The notes: generated by a model from the sequence alone, not told the origin. Shown: positions 23,106 to 32,404, counted from the first letter of the stretch. The stretch is DNA of 64,000 bases from Pigmentiphaga sp. (GCA_023228945.1 JALOAI010000001.1:248001-312000), one strand, 5' to 3'. Made by a program: numbers and translations.

Positions 23106-25196
23106 ATGCCACGCTATATAAAAGTCGTGTTGTGGGGCTGTTTCGGCCTTTTGGCGATAATCGCTTTACTCGTGTTGATCTTGGCGACCTTCAATTGGAA
23201 TCACGCCAAGCCCTGGATCAATCGTCAGGCCACCGAGCTTGCCAATCGGCAAGTTGTGATCGAAGGCGACCTGTCGGTCAATTGGCTGCGCCCCGAAAAA
23301 AAGCAAAACGGTTGGCGTGGCTGGCTGCCTTGGCCCGAGATCAAGGCTCAGCAGCTCATCGTCGGAAATCCGCCGGAAGCCGCACTGGATGGCAACATGG
23401 CGGAGATCAGCAATCTCACCGCCGTGGTCAACCCCCTGGCTTTATTCGCTCACACCATCGAGCTACCACGTCTCGAGATAGAAGATGCCAATGTGCTCCT
23501 GAGCCGCAATGCGGAGGGTGCGGACAACTGGACTTTCACTCGCGAAAACCCCGATGATTCGGCCGAGTCAAAATGGCAATTCCATCTGGAACAACTGCGG
23601 CTGGCGCGAGCCCGGGTGCATGTGATCGATGTGGCCAGCAAACTGGATATGCAAGCAGAACTGGACACCCTGCCGGAAACCAGCCAAGAAGGTTACGGCC
23701 TGGGCTTCAAGGCCGCCGGTACCTATAACGACGCCGCCATCCAGGGCGAAGGGCGAACGGGCGACATCCTGTCGCTGCGCGCGGGTAGCGATCCTTTTCC
23801 GCTGCAAGGCGAACTCAGCGTTGGCGAAACCACCATCGGTATCGAAGGTTCGGTGACCAAGCCGCAGCAGTTGGCGGCTCTCGACGTCCAGCTCAAACTC
23901 GCCGGAAACAGCATGGCCGATCTGTATCCCCTGATCGGGGTGGCTTTGCCCAGCACGCCCCCCTACAGCACCGAAGGCCGGCTTATCGCCTTGCTAGAGG
24001 GCGACGAGGACACCTGGCGGTACGAGAATTTCAAAGGCGTCGTGGGCGAAAGCGACCTCGGCGGCACGCTGGAGTATCAACGGCGCGAGCCTCGCCCCCG
24101 GCTGGTCGGAGAGGTCGAATCCCAACAACTGTTGTTCAAAGATCTCGGCCCCTTGATCGGCGCAGACACCAGCGACGTCAAAGGCAAGAAGCAAGAGGCT
24201 CCGCCACAGCCGCCGGCGGGCAAGGTGCTGCCCGTGGCCGCCATCGGTACCGAAGCCTGGGGGGCCATGGACGCCGATGTGAAATTCAAAGGGCGCAAGA
24301 TCATACGCGGCGAAAACCTGCCTCTCGATAACATCGAAGCGCATGTCAAACTGCAGGATCGGGTTTTGTCGTTCACGCCCTTGAATTTCGGCGTTGCGGG
24401 CGGGACACTTTCCAACACCCTGCGCCTGGATGGCCGAAGCAAGCCCATGCAGGCCAAGATGGATACCGCGGCCCGCCATCTGAAACTGAAAGAGCTGTTT
24501 CCCGGCGCCGAAAGCATGAATGCCAGCTTTGGCGAGGTGCAGGGCGATGCGCGGCTTGAAGGGCGCGGCAATTCCGTTGCCGAGCTTTTAAGCCATGCCA
24601 ATGGCGACATCAAGGCCTTGGTAAGCCGCGGCACCGTCAGCCACTTTCTGCTCGAAGCCGCCGGCCTCAACGTGGCCAATATGATCATGGCCAAGATATT
24701 CGGCGATGAGCAAGTGATACTGAATTGTGTCGCCGCCGATTTGGCCGTGCAGGATGGCATCGTGCAAATTCGCGTTTTCAAGCTGGAAACCGACGAAACC
24801 ACCGTGGATATCACGGGCGACATCAACCTGCGCGACGAGACCTTGGATCTCGACATCAGGCCGGCCAATGAGTCGATCCGTATTTTCACGCTGCGCTCCC
24901 CCCTCTATGCCAAAGGCACATTCCAGGATCCCGACGTTGGCGTGCAGGCGGGCCCGGTGGCCGTGCGCGCGGGGGCGGCCCTTGCGCTTGGCGTAGCGGT
25001 CGGCCCGTTCGCGGCATTGCTGCCTTTGCTGAACACCGGCACCGACGAAGCCAACGATTGCAAGCCGCTGGTGGGCGGCGCCGGGCAGAAACCCGAGGAA
25101 AACGCCTCCGGAAACCCCAGCGACGGCGAGACCGAGCCCAGGCATCCGGCCGAGCTCGAGGACACCCCCGACGGCTGGCCGCAACCAGGGCCCTGA
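23106..25196 (+). CDS. AsmA-family protein
   Basis: 696 residues. An N-terminal signal anchor (about residues 9-30, rich in Leu, Ile and Ala) leads into a long periplasmic beta-rich region, with the family start TFNWNHAKPWINRQATELAN and the C-terminal AsmA motif near EVQGDARLEGRGNSVAELLS, VAADLAVQDGIVQIRVFKLE and PLYAKGTFQDPDVGVQAGPV. Such proteins are now seen as bridges carrying phospholipid between inner and outer membrane. The tail after about residue 655 is low-complexity. GGAG lies 5 bases before the start codon. It stands alone in its orientation block. Confidence 0.9.
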   Translation: MPRYIKVVLWGCFGLLAIIALLVLILATFNWNHAKPWINRQATELANRQVVIEGDLSVNWLRPEKKQNGWRGWLPWPEIKAQQLIVGNPPEAALDGNMAEISNLTAVVNPLALFAHTIELPRLEIEDANVLLSRNAEGADNWTFTRENPDDSAESKWQFHLEQLRLARARVHVIDVASKLDMQAELDTLPETSQEGYGLGFKAAGTYNDAAIQGEGRTGDILSLRAGSDPFPLQGELSVGETTIGIEGSVTKPQQLAALDVQLKLAGNSMADLYPLIGVALPSTPPYSTEGRLIALLEGDEDTWRYENFKGVVGESDLGGTLEYQRREPRPRLVGEVESQQLLFKDLGPLIGADTSDVKGKKQEAPPQPPAGKVLPVAAIGTEAWGAMDADVKFKGRKIIRGENLPLDNIEAHVKLQDRVLSFTPLNFGVAGGTLSNTLRLDGRSKPMQAKMDTAARHLKLKELFPGAESMNASFGEVQGDARLEGRGNSVAELLSHANGDIKALVSRGTVSHFLLEAAGLNVANMIMAKIFGDEQVILNCVAADLAVQDGIVQIRVFKLETDETTVDITGDINLRDETLDLDIRPANESIRIFTLRSPLYAKGTFQDPDVGVQAGPVAVRAGAALALGVAVGPFAALLPLLNTGTDEANDCKPLVGGAGQKPEENASGNPSDGETEPRHPAELEDTPDGWPQPGP

Positions 25197-25678
25197 TCGG
25201 CGGCGGCGCGACGCGCGGCTGGCCCTTAAGTTCGGCGCCGCCACGTTCGACGCGATGCCGCAGGGCTCCCTGCTGACACCCGACGAAGCTGGTCTCGTGG
25301 TTTATGCCTGGCTTTCTTTCGGTACCAGGACCATCGAGCGAAGGGTACCCGCCGCGCCGCTGCTACCATAGTGGTATACGCACAACATCGGCTCCCGGAA
25401 GGAGCCCTGGCCAGCGTGCGGTCGATATTCGCAAGTAAAGCTTCAGATTTAACTTATAAATACTTGATTTAACTACTATTTTATAAAAATTAAAAGTTAA
25501 TCTTTTACTTTAAGCAGGCAGATTTCCAAGGCAGTTTGTCCGTACACTAAAAAACATTAACTTACCATCGTATCTATTTGATAAATATAGAACTTATCCA
25601 GACTTCAGACCTCATCCATAACCTCACAAAAAAGGTTATGAATCTGATATAACATATTGATTAATATAATTTTTTAAG
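25197..25678. other. Spacer with a strongly AT-rich island before xth
   Basis: The first 240 bases are GC-rich and hold a GGCTCC/GGAGCC hairpin (25390-25406) that could end the AsmA transcript. From about 25437 to 25678 the composition changes abruptly to roughly one quarter G+C by eye. This part contains direct repeats GATTTAACT at 25446 and 25466 (20 bases apart) and an inverted repeat CATAACCT/AGGTTATG (25617-25640). No gene was found. See the promoter entry and findings. Confidence 0.6.
25665..25670 (+). promoter_or_regulatory. TATAAT -10 box for a near-leaderless xth transcript
   Basis: A perfect TATAAT ends 8 bases before the xth ATG at 25679, so transcription would start at or next to the start codon. 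No ribosome site (only TTTTTTAAG) precedes the ATG. This fits leaderless or near-leaderless expression. Confidence 0.45.
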
Positions 25679-26461
25679 ATGAAGATCGCCACCTGGAATG
25701 TCAACTCTTTGAAGGTCAGGCTGCCGCAAGTCCTGGATTGGCTGGCGGCCAACCCTGTGGATGCGCTATGCCTGCAGGAACTCAAGCTCCCCGACGATCG
25801 CCTGCCGCTGGACGCCCTGCGGGAAGCCGGCTACCACACCGCCGCGGCGGGCCAATCCACGTATAACGGCGTGGCGGTGCTCTCGCGCCAACCCGGGCGC
25901 GACGTGCTGCGCAACATTCCGGGCTTCGACGATGCTCAGCAGCGATTATTGGCTGTCACGCTCGACTCCCCCTGCGGCGAGATCCGGATCATCAGTGCCT
26001 ATTGTCCGAATGGTCAATCACTGGAAAGCGATAAGTATCCTTATAAGCTGGCCTGGTTCGCCGCCTTGCGCGATCACATCGAACAGGAACTGGCCCGCTA
26101 CCCGCGCCTGGCGCTCCTGGGCGACTTCAACGTTGCACCCGAAGACCGGGACGTGCACGATCCCGTCAAATGGGAAGGGCAAGTGCTGGTCTCGGCGCCC
26201 GAGCGCGCCGCGCTGCAGGCCCTGATCGATCTCGGCCTGCACGACGCCTTTCGCCTGTTCGACCAACCCGAGAAATCCTTCAGCTGGTGGGATTACCGCC
26301 AATTGGGCTTTCGGCGCAACGCCGGCCTGCGCATCGACCACATCCTGCTTTCAGACGCTTTGAGAGAGCACTGTGTCTCGTGCGCGATCGACAAAGAACC
26401 GCGGCGCCTGCCCCAACCCTCCGACCACGCGCCGGTAATCGCCGAGCTGGGTTGCGCCTGA
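25679..26461 (+). CDS. xth: Exodeoxyribonuclease III
   Basis: 260 residues of the EEP nuclease fold. Landmarks: MKIATWNVNSLKVRLPQVLD, CLQELKLPDD with metal-binding Glu, STYNGVAVLSR, YCPNGQS, LLGDFNVAPEDRDVHDP with the catalytic Asp and Asn, SWWDYR, GLRIDHILLSD and the terminal PSDHAPVIAEL with catalytic Asp-His. It acts on apurinic sites and 3' blocked ends in base excision repair. Its upstream region is AT-rich and unlike the rest of the window, but its own codon use is ordinary. Confidence 0.96.
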   Translation: MKIATWNVNSLKVRLPQVLDWLAANPVDALCLQELKLPDDRLPLDALREAGYHTAAAGQSTYNGVAVLSRQPGRDVLRNIPGFDDAQQRLLAVTLDSPCGEIRIISAYCPNGQSLESDKYPYKLAWFAALRDHIEQELARYPRLALLGDFNVAPEDRDVHDPVKWEGQVLVSAPERAALQALIDLGLHDAFRLFDQPEKSFSWWDYRQLGFRRNAGLRIDHILLSDALREHCVSCAIDKEPRRLPQPSDHAPVIAELGCA

Positions 26462-26530
26462 TCCCGGGCCGGTATTCCGGGCGCGCGCCTTGCGCTACGA
26501 TACCCGCCGATTTCCTCCAGCGAGATTTTC

Positions 26531-27322
26531 ATGACCGTTGCTTCCCCCACCCCCGCCGAGCCGCCGGTCCGCGTCGAGCGCGACGGCGCGATCGCCATCG
26601 TCACCCTCAACCGCCCCGATCGCATGAATGCGATCAATTACGCCCTGATCGATAGCCTGCGCAGCGCCTTGCGCGAGCTGCAGCAAGAGGATCAGGTCCG
26701 GGCCGTGATCCTCACCGGAGCTGGCCGGCATTTTTGCACCGGCGGCGACCTGAAGGACACCGCCAACGGGCCGGATGGCGAAACGCGGCTGGCGGTGATG
26801 CACGACTGCCTGCGCCTGATGGCGCGGGGCGGCAAACCGATCATCGCGGCCGTCGAGGGCAACGCCTACGGTGCCGGCTTCTCCTATACGGTGGCGGCCG
26901 ACTATGTCGTGGCGGGCGCCAGCGCCAAGTTTTGCGCGCCGTTTACCGGCGTCGGCCTGGTGCCCGATACCGGCGTGGCTTACACCCTGCCCCGCCGCAT
27001 CGGCGCCGGGCGGGCGCGGCGCATGATGATGCAAGGCCTGGTGGTGCAGGCGCCACAGGCCGAGACCTGGGGGCTGATCGAGCAACACGTGGAAGACGGC
27101 CAGGCCCTGGCCACGGCGCGGGAAGTGGCCGCCGGCCTTGCCAGCCGCGCGCCGCTGGCCCTGGTCGCCTTGCGCCGCCTCATGGGGCTCGACCTCGATG
27201 GTCTGGAGGATTCGCTGCAATTGGAAATGTCGCTGCAGCAGGAGCTGCTGCGCAGCGAGGATCTGCGCGAAGCGCGGGCCGCATTCGCCGAAAAGCGGCA
27301 GCCCCGCTTTACGGGCCGCTGA
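26531..27322 (+). CDS. Enoyl-CoA hydratase/isomerase family protein (PaaG-like)
   Basis: 263 residues of the crotonase fold, with VTLNRPDRMNAINYALIDSL, TGAGRHFCTGGDLKD (oxyanion hole) and PIIAAVEGNAYGAGFSY. The segment GLVPDTGVAYTLPRRIG places Asp where classical hydratases have Glu. This pattern is typical of isomerases such as PaaG, so isomerisation of an aromatic or enoyl CoA ester is more likely than simple hydration. It stands alone, 69 bases after xth, without other phenylacetate or beta-oxidation genes, so the pathway is open. Confidence 0.85.
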   Translation: MTVASPTPAEPPVRVERDGAIAIVTLNRPDRMNAINYALIDSLRSALRELQQEDQVRAVILTGAGRHFCTGGDLKDTANGPDGETRLAVMHDCLRLMARGGKPIIAAVEGNAYGAGFSYTVAADYVVAGASAKFCAPFTGVGLVPDTGVAYTLPRRIGAGRARRMMMQGLVVQAPQAETWGLIEQHVEDGQALATAREVAAGLASRAPLALVALRRLMGLDLDGLEDSLQLEMSLQQELLRSEDLREARAAFAEKRQPRFTGR

Positions 27323-27356
27323 GGCGAAGCGCGCCGCGCACACGCCACGCGGCGCC

Positions 27357-28859
27357 CTACTCCATCCCCAGTTCGCGCATCTTGCGCGTGATGGTATTGC
27401 GCCCCAGGCCAAGCCGCGCCGCGGCATCGACCCGGCGGCCGCCCGTAGCCCGCAACGCGGCCTGGATCAGGGTCATCTCGAATGCCCGCGTCAGCTCCTG
27501 CATGATCTGGGTTTCTCCCGCTTGCAGGCGTGTGAGCGCCACTTGCTCCAGATCTCGCAACCAACGCTCGGCCGCGGCGCCGCCGCGCTCGGCCACCACG
27601 GGATCCTCCGGCCGCGAACCAGCGGGTTCTCCGCGTCCGGCCTCGGGGCCGGGAGCGTCGGGCCTCGGCTCATTCCTCTGTTCCCATTCATGCAGCTCGG
27701 GCGGAAGATCGCTGACGTCGATCCACTGAGACGGCGCCATGACCGTCAGCCAATGGCAGATGTTTTCGAGTTGCCGCACATTGCCGGGAAAGGCGAAGCG
27801 CATCAAGACCCGCAGCGCCGCTGGCGAGAGTTTCTTGGCGTCCATCCCCAATTGGCGGCCACTGGCTCGCAAAAAGTGCTCGGCCAGCAAGGGGATGTCT
27901 TCGGCTCTTTCGCGCAAGGGCGGCAGGCGCAGGCGGATCACATTCAGGCGATGGAACAGGTCTTCGCGAAAGCTACCCTGGCGCACCCGCTGCTCCAGCG
28001 GCTGGTGCGTGGCGGCAATGACCCGGACGTTGACCTTGAGCGGGCTGGCGCCGCCGACGCGATAGAAGCTGCCGTCGCCCAGCACCCGCAGCAGCCGGGT
28101 CTGCAAGGTGGCCGGCATATCACCGATCTCGTCGAGGAACAGTGTGCCGCCATCGGCTTCCTCGAACCGTCCGGCGCGCCGCGCGTGGGCACCGGTGAAC
28201 GCGCCGCGCTCATGGCCGAATAATTCGGACTCGAGCAGTTCGGCCGCGATCGCGGCGGTATTGATGGCGACGAAAGGTTTTCCGGCGCGCGGGCTGTGCT
28301 GGTGCAAGGCTCGTGCCACCAGTTCTTTGCCGCTGCCCGACTCCCCCGTGATGAGCACGGTGGCGCTCGAGTTGGACAAGCGCCCGATGGCGCGAAACAG
28401 CTCCTGCATCGCCGGCGCCTGCCCCAGCATGCCCACCTGGAAGGCGGGATTGCCGGATGCGCCCGCTGCCGCTCCCTCGCCGAGAGCGCCCTGGGCGCCG
28501 TCGCGCCGCATCGCCCGTCCGATCAGCTGGACCGCATCCTCGACGTCGAATGGCTTGGGCAGGTAATCGAAGGCGCCGCTCTGGAACGAAGCCACCGCGC
28601 TGTCGAGATCGGAATAGGCGGTCATGATGATCACCGGCACCTGCGGGTGGTGCTGCTTTACCCGGCGCAAGAGCTCCAGGCCGTCCATGCCGGGCATGCG
28701 GACGTCGGATACCAGCACCTGCGGGAACTCGTCTTCGAGCGCATCCAGCGCCTCTCGCGCCGCGGCAAAGCTGCGATACGGCCAGCCGGCCCTGGCCAGG
28801 GATTTTTCCAGGACCCAGCGGATGGAGCGATCGTCATCGACGATCCAGATCGGTTTCAT
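27357..28859 (-). CDS. ntrC: Nitrogen regulation response regulator NtrC
   Basis: 500 residues. Receiver domain with phospho-acceptor Asp52 (VSDVRMPGMDG), central AAA+ domain with GESGSGKELVARALHQHS (Walker A), GAFTGAHARRAGRFEEADGG (the sigma-54 contacting GAFTGA loop) and LFLDEIGD (Walker B), then a Fis-type helix-turn-helix (ARLGLGRNTITRKMRELGME). When phosphorylated by NtrB under nitrogen limitation it activates sigma-54 promoters such as that of glnA. An acidic/Pro-rich linker of about 50 residues lies before the HTH. Its ATG overlaps the ntrB stop by 4 bases. Confidence 0.96.
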   Translation of the reverse strand: MKPIWIVDDDRSIRWVLEKSLARAGWPYRSFAAAREALDALEDEFPQVLVSDVRMPGMDGLELLRRVKQHHPQVPVIIMTAYSDLDSAVASFQSGAFDYLPKPFDVEDAVQLIGRAMRRDGAQGALGEGAAAGASGNPAFQVGMLGQAPAMQELFRAIGRLSNSSATVLITGESGSGKELVARALHQHSPRAGKPFVAINTAAIAAELLESELFGHERGAFTGAHARRAGRFEEADGGTLFLDEIGDMPATLQTRLLRVLGDGSFYRVGGASPLKVNVRVIAATHQPLEQRVRQGSFREDLFHRLNVIRLRLPPLRERAEDIPLLAEHFLRASGRQLGMDAKKLSPAALRVLMRFAFPGNVRQLENICHWLTVMAPSQWIDVSDLPPELHEWEQRNEPRPDAPGPEAGRGEPAGSRPEDPVVAERGGAAAERWLRDLEQVALTRLQAGETQIMQELTRAFEMTLIQAALRATGGRRVDAAARLGLGRNTITRKMRELGME

Positions 28860-29983
28860 GATTCACTCTCCGGTATCTGGAGATGCCGCAGGGGCAACAG
28901 CAGCTCGAACACGGTATCCCCCGGCGCGCTTTCGACCGTTACCACGCCACCGTGCTGCTGCACGAATGTCTGTACCAACGACAGCCCCAGGCCTGTGCCT
29001 CCTTCTTTGCCCGACACCAGCGGGTGGAAAATCCGGTCACGGATCGAGTCGGGAATCCCCGGACCATTGTCGGCGATGGAGAGCGCGACGGCCAGCGCAT
29101 GCCGGCGGCGCGCCAGGGTGACCTGCCGCATGACCCGCGTGCGCAGCACGATCTCGGCGTCGCCCTGGCGCCGGCGCTCTCCCAGCGCCTGTGCGGCATT
29201 GCGCACGATATTGAGGACGACCTGGATCAATTGTTCACGATCGGCCTGGAGCTCGGGCACCGAGATGTCATAGTCGCGCATGATGGTCAGCCCGGCGCCG
29301 TACTCGGCCTGCACCAGCGCGGCCACGCGTTCGCAAACCTCATGGATATTGAGCTGGCTCAGCAGCCGCGGCGTGCGATGCGGGGCCAGGATGCGATCCA
29401 CCAGCGCATGCAGGCGGTCGGCCTCGGCGATGATCACCTGGGTGTATTCCATCAGTTGCGCGTCGGCGAGCTCATCCTGCAGCAATTGCGCCGCGCCCCG
29501 CAGGCCGCCAAGCGGATTCTTCACCTCGTGGGCGAGATTGCGCAGAACCTCGCGCTGGGCATCGGCCCGCTCCCATTGCTCGGTGGCGCGCTCGATGCGC
29601 CGGCGGTGCTCGATCTCGCGGACTTCGAGCAGGAACGCCCAGGGCTGGCCATGCAGGACGACCAGAACCGCACTGACATGATGCGGCTCGGCGCCGGGAC
29701 GAGCCACGGCAAGTGGCAGCCCCTTTTCCGCAAAACGGTTATCGCGCCCTTCTCGCAGCGAGGCCATCAGCGTCGGGCCGTCGACGAAGAGCGCCGGCGC
29801 CGGGTTGCCCATGAGTTGGCGCCGGGACAAGCCGAACAGATTCTCGGCGGCGGCATTGGCGTGGCGCACCGCGCCGTCGGCATCGAGCAGCAAGACGGCG
29901 CTGGCCAACAAATCCAGGGCCGGCAGATCCGACCCTCGACCACCGTCGCGGTGGCTCGAGTCGGCGGCCCTGGATATGGTCAT
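28856..29983 (-). CDS. ntrB: Nitrogen regulation sensor kinase NtrB
   Basis: 375 residues, soluble, no membrane segment. An N-terminal PAS domain (LASAVLLLDADGAVRHANAA) is followed by the phospho-acceptor motif LRNLAHEVKNPLGGLRGAAQ and an ATPase domain with NIVRNAAQAL, ADNGPGIPD and GGTGLGLSLVQTFVQQHGG. It phosphorylates NtrC when PII signals nitrogen limitation. The gene begins 3 bases after the glnA stop and overlaps ntrC, so glnA-ntrB-ntrC is one operon. Confidence 0.96.
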   Translation of the reverse strand: MTISRAADSSHRDGGRGSDLPALDLLASAVLLLDADGAVRHANAAAENLFGLSRRQLMGNPAPALFVDGPTLMASLREGRDNRFAEKGLPLAVARPGAEPHHVSAVLVVLHGQPWAFLLEVREIEHRRRIERATEQWERADAQREVLRNLAHEVKNPLGGLRGAAQLLQDELADAQLMEYTQVIIAEADRLHALVDRILAPHRTPRLLSQLNIHEVCERVAALVQAEYGAGLTIMRDYDISVPELQADREQLIQVVLNIVRNAAQALGERRRQGDAEIVLRTRVMRQVTLARRRHALAVALSIADNGPGIPDSIRDRIFHPLVSGKEGGTGLGLSLVQTFVQQHGGVVTVESAPGDTVFELLLPLRHLQIPESES

Positions 29984-29986
29984 GGC

Positions 29987-31399
29987 TTACAGGCTGTAGT
30001 ACATGTCGAACTCGACCGGGTGCGTCGTCATGCGCAGACGGGTGACTTCGTCCATCTTGAGGTTGATGTAGGCATCCAGCATCGCGTTGCTGAACACCCC
30101 GCCCCGGGTGAGGAATTCGCGATCCTGGTCGAGCGCGGCCACCGCTTCTTCGAGGGAAGCGCAAACCGTGGGGATCTTGGCGTCTTCTTCAGGCGGCAGA
30201 TCGTAGAGGTTCTTGTCGGCCGGATCGCCCGGGTGGATCTTGTTCATCACGCCGTCGAGGCCCGCCATCATCAGCGCCGAGAAAGCCAGGTAGGGATTGG
30301 CCATGGGGTCCGGGAAACGCGTTTCGATCCGGCGCGCCTTGGGGTTGCCGACATACGGAATGCGGATCGATGCCGAGCGATTGCGAGCCGAGTAAGCCAG
30401 CTTGACCGGGGCCTCGAAGTGCGGCACCAAACGCTTGTACGAGTTGGTGCTGGGGTTGGTGATGGCGTTGAGGGCGCGCGCATGCTTGATGATGCCGCCG
30501 ATATAGAACAGCGCGAACTCGGAAAGCCCGGCATAGCCGTTGCCCGCGAACAGGTTCTGGCCATTTTTCCAGATCGACTGGTGGACATGCATGCCCGAGC
30601 CGTTATCGCCGACGATGGGCTTGGGCATGAAGGTGGCCGTTTTGCCATAGCTATCGGCCACGTTCCATACCGTGTACTTCAGGATCTGGCTCCAGTCGGC
30701 GCGGCGCACCAGGGTGTTGAACATCGTGCCGATCTCGAGCTGGCCCGGCGACGCCACCTCGTGGTGGTGCACTTCCACCGGAACCCCTTGCTGCTCCAGC
30801 AGTTCGCACATTTCGGAACGCATATCCTGGGACGAATCCGTGGGCGGCACCGGAAAGTAGCCGCCTTTGGTACGCGGGCGATGGCCGGTGTTGCCATGCT
30901 CGTAGTCGATACCGCTCGACCAGGGCGCCTCTTCGGCCTTGATCTTGTAGAAGCTGCCCGAGGCATCGGCGCCCCAGGTGATGCCGTCGAACACGAAGAA
31001 CTCGGGTTCGGGGCCAAAGTACGCCGTATCGCCCAGGCCGCTGGACTTGAGATAAGCCTCGGCGCGCTTGGCCAGCGAGCGCGGGTCGCGATCGTAGCCT
31101 TTGAGATCGGCCGGTTCGACCACGTCGCAGGTCAGAATCAGGGTGGGCAGCTCGCGAAAGGGGTCGAGGCGGGCCGTCTCGGCGTCCGGGATCAGGAGCA
31201 TATCGGAAGCCTCGATCCCCTTCCAGCCGGCGATCGACGAGCCATCGAAGGCCTGGCCGGACTCGAATTTGTCTTCGTCGAAAGTATGGGCAGGCACGGA
31301 AACGTGCTGCTCTTTACCCAGCGTGTCGGTAAAGCGCAGATCGATGTACTTGACCTCGTGTTCGGCGATCAGGTCGAGTACCTTTTTCGGGGTTGCCAT
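29987..31399 (-). CDS. glnA: Glutamine synthetase type I
   Basis: 470 residues, dodecameric GSI that condenses ammonia with glutamate. Motifs: DLRFTDTLGKEQHVSVP, FDGSSIAGWKG, EPEFFVFD, the ATP-site MPKPIVGDNGSGMHVHQS, and the adenylylation Tyr in KNLYDLPPEE near residue 397, so activity is likely tuned by GlnE. The ATG at 31399 follows AGGAG; the frame upstream to 31450 is not conserved. Its upstream region holds a sigma-54 promoter and two NtrC-type sites. Confidence 0.97.
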   Translation of the reverse strand: MATPKKVLDLIAEHEVKYIDLRFTDTLGKEQHVSVPAHTFDEDKFESGQAFDGSSIAGWKGIEASDMLLIPDAETARLDPFRELPTLILTCDVVEPADLKGYDRDPRSLAKRAEAYLKSSGLGDTAYFGPEPEFFVFDGITWGADASGSFYKIKAEEAPWSSGIDYEHGNTGHRPRTKGGYFPVPPTDSSQDMRSEMCELLEQQGVPVEVHHHEVASPGQLEIGTMFNTLVRRADWSQILKYTVWNVADSYGKTATFMPKPIVGDNGSGMHVHQSIWKNGQNLFAGNGYAGLSEFALFYIGGIIKHARALNAITNPSTNSYKRLVPHFEAPVKLAYSARNRSASIRIPYVGNPKARRIETRFPDPMANPYLAFSALMMAGLDGVMNKIHPGDPADKNLYDLPPEEDAKIPTVCASLEEAVAALDQDREFLTRGGVFSNAMLDAYINLKMDEVTRLRMTTHPVEFDMYYSL

Positions 31400-31456
31400 G
31401 GAAGCTCCTGAATGAGTGTGGCGAGATGGAAAAGGTCGGTGCGGTGTCAAAGCTTA

Positions 31457-31473
31457 TGCAAACAGCATGCCAA
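31457..31473 (-). promoter_or_regulatory. Sigma-54 promoter of glnA
   Basis: On the minus strand the sequence is TTGGCATGCTGTTTGCA. It has the -24 GG and -12 GC exactly 10 bases apart and flanking TTGGCA and TTGCA matches to the sigma-54 consensus. It lies about 58 bases upstream of the glnA start codon, with a predicted start site near 31446. Confidence 0.85.
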
Positions 31474-31580
31474 AATGGCCGTGGAGCACGGAAAACGCTC
31501 CCGCGCCTGCCTTTAAAGGGGGCGGGACGGCAGCCTGCTTGCCACCAGCGTGGTGGCGCTGCGCTGGCGGTCGGTATTTT

Positions 31581-31597
31581 TGCACTCATTTGGTGCA
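31581..31597. promoter_or_regulatory. NtrC binding site 1 (glnA enhancer)
   Basis: TGCACTCATTTGGTGCA fits the NtrC consensus TGCAC-N7-GTGCA. Its centre is about 143 bases upstream of the predicted glnA transcription start. Confidence 0.85.
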
Positions 31598-31609
31598 TGA
31601 AATTGAGGA

Positions 31610-31626
31610 CAAACCAAGTTGGTGCA
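31610..31626. promoter_or_regulatory. NtrC binding site 2 (glnA enhancer)
   Basis: CAAACCAAGTTGGTGCA has one full half-site (GGTGCA) and one degenerate half. Its centre is 29 bases from site 1, close to three helical turns, the arrangement expected for cooperative binding of two dimers. Confidence 0.65.
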
Positions 31627-31648
31627 TTATGCGCCAGGATGGCACGGC

Positions 31649-32404
31649 CTACGGCGTGGTGCCCGTGGCCGACGCATGGCTCGGCCGGGCGCCGAACAAA
31701 GCCTGTCCCACACGCACGATGGTGGCGCCCTGTGCGATGGCCAGCGGAAAATCCCCCGACATGCCCATCGAGAGCTCATCGAAGGCCAGGCCGTCGGGCG
31801 CCTCCTGGCGCAGGCGCTCCTGGCATTCGCGCAGGAGGCGGAAGCAGCCCGTCACCACCGCGGCGTCGGGGCTGTTCTTGGCCAGCGTCATCAGGCCGGC
31901 CACCCGCAGCGATGCCAGGGCCGGCAGTTCGCGCACGAAGGCCGGTAGCGCTTCGGGAGCCAGCCCGGACTTCTGCGCCTCGCCGGAGGTGTTGACCTGG
32001 ATCAGCACGCGCAAGCCGCGACCTTCGGCCTGCAGGCGGCGGTCCAGCTCACGGGCGGTCTTGAGATTATCGAGCGAATGCAGTTCGCTGGCGAAGCGGG
32101 CCACATGCCTGGCCTTGTTCGATTGCAAGTGGCCGATGATGCACCAGGCGATGTCCAGTCCCGCCAACGCTTGGGCTTTGTCCTGGGCTTCTTGCATCTT
32201 GTTCTCGCCGAACCAGCGGTAGCCCAGCCGCCGAACCAGAGCCAGGCGTTCGGCCGGCACCGTTTTGCTGACCGGCAGCAGACGCACCGAAGCGGGTTCG
32301 CGTCCGCTTTGCCGACAGGCGTCGGCAATGTGCTGTTCGATGTCGGCGAAACGCGCCCGCAGCCGCTCGAGTTCGGCGTCCGCGGCGTGGGAATCTACAT
32401 ACAT
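31649..32404 (-). CDS. yggS: YggS/PLPBP-family pyridoxal phosphate homeostasis protein
   Basis: About 251 residues, a fold-III PLP-binding TIM barrel without a second domain. Visible: LLPVSKTVPAERL with the PLP Lys, RWFGENKMQEAQDK, WCIIGHLQSNKARHV, LIQVNTSGEAQKSGL, RVAGLMTLAK, ELSMGMSGDFPLAIAQGATI and VRVGQALFGARP. It buffers free PLP and affects amino-acid homeostasis. Three closely spaced ATGs (32413, 32410, 32404) are possible; 32404 has AGGA at the best distance. It lies upstream of glnA on the same strand, but with the NtrC sites in between. Confidence 0.92.
   Translation of the reverse strand: MYVDSHAADAELERLRARFADIEQHIADACRQSGREPASVRLLPVSKTVPAERLALVRRLGYRWFGENKMQEAQDKAQALAGLDIAWCIIGHLQSNKARHVARFASELHSLDNLKTARELDRRLQAEGRGLRVLIQVNTSGEAQKSGLAPEALPAFVRELPALASLRVAGLMTLAKNSPDAAVVTGCFRLLRECQERLRQEAPDGLAFDELSMGMSGDFPLAIAQGATIVRVGQALFGARPSHASATGTTP

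Noticed and set aside
28883..31411. 842-codon plus-strand open frame opposite ntrB and glnA
   Set aside because: Spans two secure minus-strand genes; composition typical of antisense frames in high-GC genomes.
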